DNA of 64,000 nt from Amyelois transitella (taxonomy: Eukaryota > Arthropoda > Insecta > Lepidoptera > Pyralidae), in assembly GCF_032362555.1 (NCBI RefSeq), contig NC_083533.1, positions 4,779,001-4,843,000 of the forward strand. Direction: 5' to 3'. Under the pieces are notes generated by a model. That model searched no databases. It saw nothing but the letters and a program-made list of their open reading frames with translations, and was not told the origin of the DNA. Below are positions 1 to 9,075 of the stretch, in pieces (the stretch's first letter is position 1; each line of letters opens with the position of its first letter). The translations under genes were made by a program, and so were the position numbers.

Positions 1-421
1 ATTAGAGTACCTATTGTTACCTAGCTAGGTACAAAAAACGAATGAAACTATGTTATGCTTCTGTACACATGTGTTGTGTTCCGCGGTTTTGACGTGATGG
101 ATGGACAAACAAACGCACAATACATTTTTAATATTAGTTGGTATAGTATAGATAAATGATTGGGAAAACTGGAACACCTGGTAACGGTCTGGTTAAAGAG
201 TAGTTAGGTACTTAATTAACAAAAAACATTCAAACACGTGAACCAACTCGCAGGCAACTTTTACGAGTAGCATGAAATAAACCTTGAGAATTTAACAACC
301 GATTGTGATGGATTTTTGGTCACGACACAAAAATGTCGAATACATGACGCGATGGTTGCCCATCAAGGGCATATATTATTATTAATTTTTTATTTTACAT
401 TAAACTCTGGTAGAGAAAAAA

Positions 422-518
422 CACCTCTTCATGTGCCGATTGTAAACCGCCTTCCATCTTTTCAACACTGTTGGCTCTGTCTATCTAGTAAGGGATAAAG
501 ACGTTATTATATGCATGC
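422..518 (+). repeat. SINE-A fragment, 3' part
   Basis: The 3' end of the abundant SINE-A family is recognisable: the stretch reading TTGGCTCTGTCTATCTAG, followed by an AAGGGATAAAGACG block and an ATGCATGCATG tail. The 5' two thirds are missing or decayed. Nothing else is supported in positions 1-700. Confidence 0.7.
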
Positions 519-699
519 ATGCGTTCCCGTGGGCAAAGCCGGAACAGTTAGTAATAAATGCAAAAAATTGTAAGATGTTTGTGCTTGAACTGACCTTTTG
601 CCACAATGTCTCCCATTGGATCAAGTAAAAGATTTGTAAAAAAAATATAGGTATTTGAGGCAGTCAAAGGCGCGAGCAACAGCTAGTACATATGTATAA

Positions 700-830
700 A
701 TATATAATTGAAATATATCATAAATAAATAATTTGAAATTATTTCATAAATTAATTAATTAATTATTTCATAAATTAAATTATTTCATAAATTGAAATAT
801 ATCATTGAAATTGAAATTGAAAAAGTATGA
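700..830. repeat. AT-rich low-complexity stretch
   Basis: Imperfect short repeats of TTTCATAAATTAAATTA and ATTGAAATTGAAATT types. No coding potential is seen. Confidence 0.5.
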
Positions 831-1047
831 GATCTCAATGAGATTTTGCCTAAACAGTTAAAAATAAGGATATCGTTATAATAAGTTTACTTAAAATAGG
901 TAATTACACCAGCTGTGACTAGATAATGGCATATTTGATAAAAATCAAATAATTTAATTATCAGATAAACAATTAATTGGTATCTTTTCTTTGTATTCTA
1001 GTGAAGATAAATATTTTAATTTTATTTACAGTTACCAGTGACTTTAC

Positions 1048-1272
1048 ATGCATACATAAAATCATGTCTTTATCCCTTATAGGGTAGGCAGAGCCAAAAG
1101 TCTCGTAAACTGAAAGGCCACATTCAGCTGTAATTGAGATCCAAATAGTGACAGATTCCTAGCCCATAAATAAGAAGAATCCCAAGTTTATAAGCCTATC
1201 TCTTAGTTGCCTTCTACAATCTATGGGAAGGAGAGGGAGTGGTCCTATTCTAAAGTAACGGGAATCACACGG
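1048..1272 (-). repeat. SINE-A copy, reverse orientation
   Basis: Read on the minus strand this runs from the AATAGGACCACTCC block to the CATACATAAAATCATG tail. It carries the family blocks TGGATGTCGTAAAAGGCGAC (diverged here), CTATTTGAATCTC and GGCTCTG. It lacks the GTGCCGTGTGG head. Confidence 0.8.
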
Positions 1273-2220
1273 AAGAGAATTGGCTTTACCCATGAATTAC
1301 TATTTACATGTATTTTTCCTTCACTAGACTCTCATCCATACTAGTATAATCTTGGTATAAAATATAATCTTGCAAATTGTGTTATCCGAAATTAGATCCT
1401 TCAATGACATGCAAAAAATTGGATGTATTCTTTTTTTAACAAAATCGTGCCCTTTAACACAATTCCTTCATACCTTTGTTACCATTCATCAATCTGTCCA
1501 TGCAAACTTTTATTTTTTTTTCTTTTTAACTAATTTTAAGATTATTCTAATTGACTTATTACTGAGTGATTAAGTTATTTTCTAAGTACATGAGGTCTTG
1601 TCAATATCTATTGGCATTATCAACAATTATTATCAACCTTGACACTAAGATAATCATATAATAAACATTTGTAAAAAGTAACCAATAGGTTTTTATCATT
1701 GCCACAATCATTATTAATCGAGTTAGGCGTGACTAAAACACAGATGTTACACGCTAACCTTGTCTCCAAAAACAAAAACAATAAGTTTTACTCACAATAG
1801 AACTCTATTCATCTGCAGTCGAGGACAAAAGATCCCGCTTAGTTTCTGGAGGCTCTGAACGCCGAGAGGCGCGTCACGGCTAACTCCACTCATTTTTAAA
1901 CACCTAAATCTTCTAAATGTCTTCCTAATGAACTCTAAAACACGCCTCATACAGTCACAAAACTACACAAATCAAAATAATAACTTCATAATATCCGGTG
2001 CAAAACCTTTTGTTTACATCGGCCGCACTGCAAACATTTATTTTTTTTTCACTCTCATGATGCTCATGTTGAGATTTAGAATTTTACACATCTGTGGTTT
2101 CAATAATACTGATTATTATATAATAAAAATAATGTTATTTAGGCTAAATAAAAATTATTTCGAATTTATTTTTCGATCTTTTGGTTTACAGACACGTCGT
2201 CGACCACATAGGTGGTAAAT

Positions 2221-2348
2221 GTCACTGTCAAAGTAATTCATATTGACATTTACGCGACGATGTTGCCATGTCAAATTCATCAAGTTACACTATTATATTA
2301 ACTACACTTCGAGAATTATGGGAGACCCAAACAAATGGGACTACAAGG
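2221..2348 (+). promoter_or_regulatory. Orphan promoter-like stretch with a possible 31-nt first exon
   Basis: Seen: TGTCACTGTCAAAG, TTGACATTT and TGTTGCCATGTCAAAT lie just upstream of an ATG at 2318. The ATG opens MGDPNKWDYK plus one base and is followed by a good splice donor (GTGAGC at 2349). The same TTGCCA/TGTCA motifs occur in the two divergent promoters of this window. No in-phase continuation was found: the first downstream acceptor near 3890 gives an immediate stop, and the next gene needs a phase-0 join. It could be a non-coding first exon of the gene at 3946, a start for an unseen gene, or chance. Confidence 0.25.
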
Positions 2349-2851
2349 GTGAGCATGACCGAAGGACAGTGGTAAAACAAAACGCAATTGAAGAGAACAA
2401 TATATCAATTTACACAAAATCACTGCAAATCCGCCTCTATTACGGGGTACTATTTACTCATGTTTTCATCTAAGCACCACACACACTCACATTTTTAATG
2501 CCTGTAAATAATCTTCATTATCTTAATAATGTGCAATGTAAGCTATACTTGAGAGAGCCAAATTTATAGTTGTCTGTTTGAGTCCGTTGCGTTTGTTTTA
2601 TTATCCATGTTTCTAATATTGTAAAAGAGCTTTTGTTTGTCAATTTTTCACTGTATGAAATTTTGCATACAAATAAAGTTAGTGTGGACTACGGGAGACA
2701 GCGTATTTTCATGCGGGCTGACTTGGGTCGAAAGCTAGTTATATCATTAAGAAAACTAAACTTTCAAATACTTTATGACATGACATCGCCTTTCCTATTT
2801 AAGTTTCCAGCGCCGTTTTGTGAATCTTGTTTTGCATTATATACAATACTA

Positions 2852-3540
2852 GCGACCCGCACCGGCTTCGCACGGATGCACAGCCGATACTAAATATATC
2901 TCTATTAGAACTAACTAAAGGACCGCCCGCAAAGCGGCTAACTAAGTCTTGCTCCAGGCAAATGTGTCACTTCTGCCTGCAGTCCCGGGCCGTGCAGCAG
3001 AAATCGTAATATTTTAATTTCACCACAACTTCAAAACCAAACGTCCACGTTTAATCATTCAAAGACCAAATATATTATCTACATAAACTGTACTTATTGA
3101 TGAAATTTATTTTGATAAGGATTAATAGCATGAGTAAAAAAACGCGTTTAAATGTAGACCAAGAAAAATTCAAAATTTTTAAATAAAAATGTGGTTGTTG
3201 TGCCTCACTCGACATAGATAGGTATAGTGTGTCGCGGACTTTTTTGTAGTTATTTATAAGATCTACAATTAATTAAAACATTTTATTGTTCTATCTTTTG
3301 TAGTTTAGGCAGCGTACGCGAAATAGGTAACTTTTTGGTTGATTTTTTTCAGTTTGTGTCCGAAAAATCCAAATATATTACGGAACCCTATTTTTTTCCA
3401 AAATAAAATATAGTCTATGTTACTCGTGGATAATGTAGCTTTCGAATGGTGAAAGAATTTTTAAAATCGGTCCAGTAGTTTTTGAGCCTATTCATTACAA
3501 ACAAACAAACAAAGTTTTCCTCTTTATAATATTAGTGTAG
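2852..3540 (+). repeat. Interspersed repeat, family B
   Basis: Begins CTAGCGACCCGCACCGGC and continues to AATATTAGTGTAGAT. The same family is present in reverse at 22600-23017, including the distinctive AAAGGACCGCCCGCAAAGC block and the GTCGCGGACTTTTTTG block. It has no open frame. Its class is not certain; such ends are common in insect repeats. Confidence 0.75.
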
Positions 3541-3945
3541 ATAGATACTCGTAGTTGTTAGTGTTTTTGTCATTTGGGCGCATTTGTCATTTAAACTTAA
3601 TCAGCATTTACGAGGTGTTCACGAAAACCACAAGTGTTATTGTTCATATCGGATTAAAGTAATTATAAATTATTTTAGAACTTATAATAGTTAACATAAT
3701 GTGTTTAAAAATTATAATGAGAAATTTTATTAGCCATTCAGATTACAATTAATTTACTTTTACATTGATTACAATTTCCTAACACGACCGAATTTAAAAT
3801 TAATATCGATTTATTAAAGGAAATACTTGAGGTCGAATCACCATGTTAATTATTGTACAAAAATAAATTATCTCTGTACTTTCTTTGCAGTTTGAACGCC
3901 GTATTGTACAAATGACATAGAATAAAGTGTAATTTTTCGATTATT

Positions 3946-6900
3946 ATGAAGCTTTTTGTGGTAAATTTATCAGTTTATTTTTTTATACCTTAAATAGTCT
4001 AGATTATACTATAATCTACGCTAAATAGTACTAATACAGAAGTGCCGTGTGGTTCCCGGCACCAATATAAAAAAGGAATAGGAGCACATCATCTCTTTCC
4101 CATGGATGTCGTAAAAGGCGACTTAGGGACAGTCTTTTCTACACTGTTGGCTCTGTCTACCCCGCAAGGGTATAGACGTGATTATATGTAAAATATTTTT
4201 CTTTACACCAAAAAAAGTCAAAATTTAATTTTTTTTATTCATTATTGTGGGACACTTCATATCACTTAATAATTGTGAATCTTTTGGTTTCACCATTTGT
4301 TTACGTTAAATAAATTACTTAAAACACACACACAATTGCACTGTTTTTTTTTCAAGGTTTCGGTTTAAACTCTACCAATATTTATTTATTTATTATTATT
4401 ACACATAACAGAATACAACTAAGTTCATATTATAGTAATAGTTACCTAAAGCTTTTCCCGCCACTCCAGCTAATATCAAATAACCCCTGAAACTTAGTTC
4501 CAGCTCCTACCAGTGCTGCTGGTGTTGCCGCTGGCTCCCGCGACCCTGGAGGTGCGCACGGGGCTGCTGGACCGCCTGGTGCAGTTCTACAAGTCCAACT
4601 TTCTCTACGACTTGGTGCACGTCGCTCCGGTTCGTGTTGATGGTAAGTCGTGTGTGAATGGTATCATCATCCTTCTTGTGTTACAGAAGGGGTCTTCATT
4701 AGGACCAGTTTTCCGCAATTGGGCAGTCTTAGCCACTGAAAGGCCACGTTCGCTGTATGACTGATTGTGTTAATGAAAGAATTATTGAGATTCAAAAAGT
4801 GCCAGGTTGCTAGCTCATCGCCGAAAATCGCCATCGGCTTATACGAAATTCAGAAAAGTCATAAGTAGGGAGACGTAGATAAAGAAATGAGTGGTCCACC
4901 ACGGTATGAACTGTAATAAGACGGGACTATTAAACATAATGTAACATCTGTATACCCATATTTAAACAAATATACGTATTGAATTGTAACAACATACATA
5001 CACATACTTATAATCACGTCTAAATCACTTGCTTGCGGGGTAGATAGAGCCAATAGTCTTGAAAAGACTTTTGCGTTCAGCTGTTTGCATTAATAATAGA
5101 ATTATTGAGATTCAAACAGTGACAGAGTGCTAGCAACAAGTAAAAGAAAAATCCCAAATTTGTTCTCTTTTCAATTGATGCCGTGAACCTAATGGGACCA
5201 TTGAATTGTAACAATTTCCATATATTTTACCCAGTAACCATTGGACAAGCTCCCCCGGGCTTCACCGACTCCCCGGCGTGGGACTACGACTCTGTCATCC
5301 GCCTCCTCGACCTCATCAAAGACCCCGAGATAGCTGGACCCTTACGAAGGACCCTGAGTGACGTCCTTCCCCGCACGAAACTGGTGAACTCTAGGCGGTA
5401 TTTAGGAATGGGGCGGCTCCACAAGGCGAGGCAATTGGCGGCCAAAAAGATGAAGAAGTGCGCTGGAGATCCGAAGAGGAAAGGTGTACGTATTTTGTTT
5501 TTATAGAGGACTATCACTCGAAGTTTCCACGGATTAGTACTTGTATGCAACATCGTCTGTCGCGCTGTGATTGGTTGGTGGCGTGTGACGTATGGTTGAT
5601 ATAAACTTGTGGCGCGTAACGATGTCGTCACAATTTTATACAGATTCCCCATATTTTTGGCAATATCTTTCAAATACAGACATAGTCAAGTACATTTTTA
5701 TTACACAATTGATAATAACAGTTCCATTTCAGTACCCGAAATACTGCCCGAAAGTGAAACCGAAATCCAAAAGCGCTCGCAAGGCGATAGACACTAAAGC
5801 AAATACGATCGACACTAAAGCAAAGGCGATCGACACTAAAGCAAAGCCGATCGACACTAAAGCAAAGCCGATCGACAAATACTGGTCCAAGAACAGAATA
5901 TACGTGCCGCCGTCGCCATTACCCCCCGGAAACGACTTATACTACGACGATATGTACTCCATGGAGGAGGACACGCTCGGGCCCTGGTGGAACAGGACGG
6001 CGGCCAACACCACGCTGTCCGATAACGATATCCTGTACATCACCAACCCAGTCGAGGCGAAGCTGCCGACTGGGCAAATCACGGTCGGGATGCTGAGGTA
6101 ACGGTGTTATAAAGCACAGAACTGGTCTATACTATAGCTGAACGAGGCCTATCTGTCTTTGTGTGACTGTTGGATCTGTCTACCCCGTAAGGGATAAAGA
6201 CGTGTTTATATATATGTATGTAGAACTGGACTAAGGCCTAAAATAGCTTCTTTTTACGCGGCGGTGTTTCCCCGCTTATTGTACCCTACGCCTTGGAAGC
6301 GGGAGTAGATTTAATTATAAGTATCACTTCCTTGGTGGTTGACATCAATGTGTCCCATTGTGAAGCAATGCATGTTGCTTCCCCACTTTATCTACACTGG
6401 TTAATTGCGACTTGCGAGATTTAATTATAAGTTTTGACGTCAACAGGAGAGGTAAAACATCGTGAGAAAACCTGAATTTGTAATGTTACCATCAGTCAAT
6501 ACGGGGTAGGTTCTTCACTCAAAGACTGTGGAGATCAGCTGCGTGTAAAAACCTGACTCGACTTATCCAGGATCCATAGTAAAAGGCGTGCCCCGGGCTC
6601 CTCTCCGAGAGATGAGGGTGTAACTGGGACTAATAACAAGTGGAAGAAGACATTTTTAACTTCAACAATTGTGTCCTATTTTGGAAATAATCATCTTTTT
6701 TAACTCTGTTTAAAATACAGGCGTATCCTGGAGGCAAGAGCCGTAGCCTCGCGAATAATGCCGACGAAGCCCCACCCGGTGTTCCCGACGTATGTTGCAC
6801 AGAATATAACACTTAAGCTAATGCTCATTTAAGAAACCTTCCAGCTCCTTGACTATATGGCGATATCTCTACGCTACAAGTCATAACAGCCAATCACGCG

Positions 6901-7905
6901 ACACTATCAGCAAATAATAGCGACAATGCTAAATCGCGATATGAAAGTTTCCACAGATTTGAGCGTTGTCGCGCGGTTCCCCAGGCATCACAAACCCGAG
7001 CCATCCCCTCCACTTTTACCCAGAATCACCCGGGAACCGCCAAAAAAATTTGTTACTTTGAAATGATGTCAATTGTAGTTTCCAACGAAACGACATATAA
7101 AGATTGTTTACAAATGTTTTTAATACCTAATGAAATAAATGAATGCTATAGGCACTTTATTAAAGCTTACATTTTGTTATGTCTAAACAGGCCGACCGAC
7201 GACAAATTGGGCGTCAGGCCAAGTAAGTGATTTCTCTTTTTTAATTCTTCTTAGTCGTGTCACTCTTGACAGAGTGGTCGTGGTCATCATGTAGTGTTGG
7301 AGGCGGGCGCCAATGTGCGCCTTACGATGTCACGCCATTTCTCCCTGCTGGAAGTCATCCTGCTGCACTCGTTAAGTGAACCGCCAATCACAGACTTTAT
7401 TTGGTCGGTCCATCGCATGGGTGACCTCCCGCGCGGTCGAGAGCCTTCCACTTTACCCTGGACAACAAGCCGTTCTATGGATCAGTTGCCTCTCTTTGTA
7501 ACGTGTCCAAAGAATGACTTTTTTAATAAAAGCTTTATATTTTCCCAGCCCATCTCTTTTTTTGTGCCGTGTGGTTCCCGGCACCATTAGGGACCACTCC
7601 ATCTCTTTCCCATGGATGTCGTAAAAGGCGACTAAGGGATTGGCTTATAAACTTGGGATTCTTCTTTTAGGCGACAGGCTAGCAACCTGTCACTATTTGA
7701 ATCTCATTTTTATCATTTAGCCAAACAGCTAAACGTGGCCTTTCAGTCTTTTTAAGACTGTTGGCTCTGTCTACCCCGTAAGGGATAAAGACGTGATTAT
7801 ATATGTCACAAAACTTCCTCAGGTCAAAACAATGGCGCGGCCATCCCGGACGACGGCGGGGGGCCCGCAGCGGAGGTGGGGGGAGAAATCGCTCCAGACG
7901 AATAA
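3946..7905 (+). CDS. Unrecognised secreted protein with Lys-rich 7-residue repeats (7 exons, 317 aa)
   Basis: I do not recognise the family. Exons: 3946-3960, 4504-4642, 5235-5485, 5733-6097, 6721-6789, 7191-7222, 7823-7905; all joins keep phase and give 317 codons plus TAA. The 15-nt first exon (MKLFV, donor GTAAAT) joins LLPVLLVLPLAPATLEV in the next, making a textbook signal peptide of about 17-20 residues split by an intron; this decided the start. The middle is basic (Lys/Arg-rich) and carries about four IDTKAK repeats, followed by a Tyr/Pro-rich part with two possible N-glycosylation sites (NRT, NTT), and the C-terminus is Gly/Asp/Glu-rich. No catalytic motif is seen. An AATAAA follows the stop at 7916. 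Secretion is inferred from the signal peptide; the function is unknown. The weakest joins are exon 1 and the donor at 5486 (chosen over GT at 5484 to keep frame). Confidence 0.7.
4046..4193 (+). repeat. SINE-A copy with internal deletion
   Basis: Lies in intron 1 of the secreted-protein gene. The head (GCCGTGTGGTTCCCGGCACC) and the tail (CCCGCAAGGGTATAGACGTG) are kept, but the middle from after the GGCGAC block to GTCTTTTC is missing. Confidence 0.85.
4225..4330 (+). repeat. Family D repeat fragment
   Basis: TTCATTATTGTGGGACACTT, then CATATCACTTAATAATTG and TTTTGGTTTCACC. The same order of blocks occurs at 36005, 36655 and 54735. Confidence 0.6.
4717..5180 (-). repeat. Two SINE-A fragments, reverse orientation
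   Basis: Intron 2 of the secreted-protein gene holds two pieces: 4730-4830 (AAAGGCCACGTTCGC to GCTAGCTCATCGCC) and 4990-5180 (ATACTTATAATCACGTC, GCGGGGTAGATAGAGCC to AAATCCCAAATTTG). Between them is sequence I cannot assign. Confidence 0.7.
5784..5876 (+). repeat. 21-bp coding tandem repeat
   Basis: Four 21-bp units of the form GCGATCGACACTAAAGCAAA plus one base, and a partial fifth, inside exon 4 of the secreted-protein gene. They encode IDTKAK-type heptads. The first units have point differences (ATA for ATC, AAT for AAG); the last ones are nearly identical, suggesting growth from the 3' side. Confidence 0.95.
6140..6230 (+). repeat. SINE-A 3' end
   Basis: GACTGTTGGATCTGTCTACC followed by the AAGGGATAAAGACGTG block and an ATATATGTATGT tail, in intron 4 of the secreted-protein gene. 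Confidence 0.75.
6260..6420 (-). repeat. Family D repeat fragment
   Basis: Contains GCCTTGGAAGCGGGAGTAG, ATTATAAGTATCACTTCC and GGTTGACATCAA, the blocks that mark this family at 8222, 32500, 36655 and 39722. Confidence 0.5.
6430..6655 (+). repeat. Family C repeat
   Basis: Blocks in order: ACATCGTGAGAAAACCTG, CAATACGGGGTAGGTTC, AAAAACCTGACTCGAC, CCAGGATCCATAGT, CCCCGGGCTCC, GGGACTAATA. Family C recurs about ten times in both orientations across the window. Confidence 0.75.
7564..7812 (+). repeat. SINE-A, near full length
   Basis: In intron 6 of the secreted-protein gene, ending about 10 bp before the last exon's splice acceptor (AG at 7821-7822). Head GTGCCGTGTGGTTCCCGGCA; tail AAGGGATAAAGACGTGATTA followed by TATATGT. 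Confidence 0.9.
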
Positions 7906-8221
7906 GCCAGAGTTAAATAAACTGGGATTTAATACTTACTGTTTATATTCAAACTTGCCTGTACCCACTAGTTCGTTGGCGTGTTGTAAAACAAAACCCC
8001 ACGTAAAGTTTTATTTTGGGATGAAAGGTATCGAGCCGGATACTACCAGGAACTGATCAATATCTAATGGCAGTGTGGAGTTGTAAAGTAAGTACTGGTA
8101 AATTTGAGCACAGATGTGTCTAAGGTGCTACATAAGTAACTAAATGAGAAATTAAATTTAACATGACTTCGATACAGAACTTCAATTGTAAATTGACGTC
8201 CGATGAAAATGCTGCAATGTA

Positions 8222-8345
8222 GTTTGTTCCGCCGCTTCTTCTACGCATGCGCTTTGGAAGCGGTAGTAGTTATAATTAGATTTAAGTGATGTGACGTCAA
8301 TAAGTGATACCTTGTATCCAATTTTGAAAATAAATCTATTCTATT
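8222..8345 (-). repeat. Family D repeat fragment
   Basis: CGCTTTGGAAGCGGTAGTAG, TTTAAGTGATGTGACGTCAA and TAAGTGATACCTTGTATCC. It abuts the LINE fragment that follows. Confidence 0.65.
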
Positions 8346-8346
8346 C

Positions 8347-8968
8347 TCATTAAGACACGGAAGGCGGCTTTTCAGTCTCCGCAATCTTAGATCTAATGAT
8401 AATTTATCTTTGAGAACTCCGGTGCATCGGACTAGGTTTCTAGCTAAATCTTTCACTATTAAAGCTACTATATTGTGGAACGCCCTGCCAGTGTCCATTA
8501 GGAAAGCACAGTCGTTAAACTCTTTTAAATCTCAAGTGAAGGAATTTTATTTGCAACAATGTTACACATCATCGTAATAGTTATTATGTATTATTATATA
8601 TTTTATTTATCAGTATATATTATATAAATATATAGTATGTATTTCTATGTATATATAATATGTATGTATTGTTATGTATATATAATATGTATGTATTGTT
8701 ATGTATACATAATATGTATGTATGTAGGTAAAGGATTTATAATATTTTTTGTCTATGCATTAATACTCATTAGCTTGTCTGTTGCATTTGTTACATCCCG
8801 TCCGGCTTTGTGTGATAAAATTACTATCCATTCATCGGTTGTCTGGAAGAAATTGCTTTTAGCAATAAGACCGCCAATTGTACTTCCTACTTAGATTATA
8901 TTTAATTTAAGTTACTATGTTATTATGTTGTACAATAAAGTGTTCATTCATTCATTTCATTCAGTCAT
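8347..8968 (+). mobile_element. 3' end of a non-LTR (CR1/L2-type) retrotransposon
   Basis: An open frame from about 8353 to the TAA at 8576-8578 encodes the typical C-terminal end of a LINE reverse-transcriptase protein. Recognisable pieces are VHRTRFLAKSFTIKAT and LWNALPVSIRKAQSLNSFKS. The untranslated part follows with a 30-bp tandem repeat (8637-8730) and ends in AATAAAGTG plus TTCATTCATTCATTTCATTC, a short-repeat tail usual for this group. It is 5'-truncated and inactive. Assignment to CR1/L2 is by protein feel only. Confidence 0.65.
8637..8730 (+). repeat. 30-bp tandem repeat, three copies
   Basis: Units of the type TATGTATATATAATATGTATG plus TATTGT, repeated three times inside the LINE 3' untranslated region. 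It stays open in one frame but this is not evidence of a protein. Confidence 0.85.
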
Positions 8969-9075
8969 ATCAAAATTGTTAGCTCTATTTAAGAGTTAAG
9001 AGGTTAAGACTGATATATAGTATGTATGCAAAGAAACACCTAAATTAGTCTTAAAATTATAATTTATTCCTAAAA

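Noticed and set aside
8637-8894. A small membrane protein with YVYIICMY repeats
   Set aside because: It is a frame through a 30-bp AT-rich tandem repeat within a LINE 3' untranslated region.
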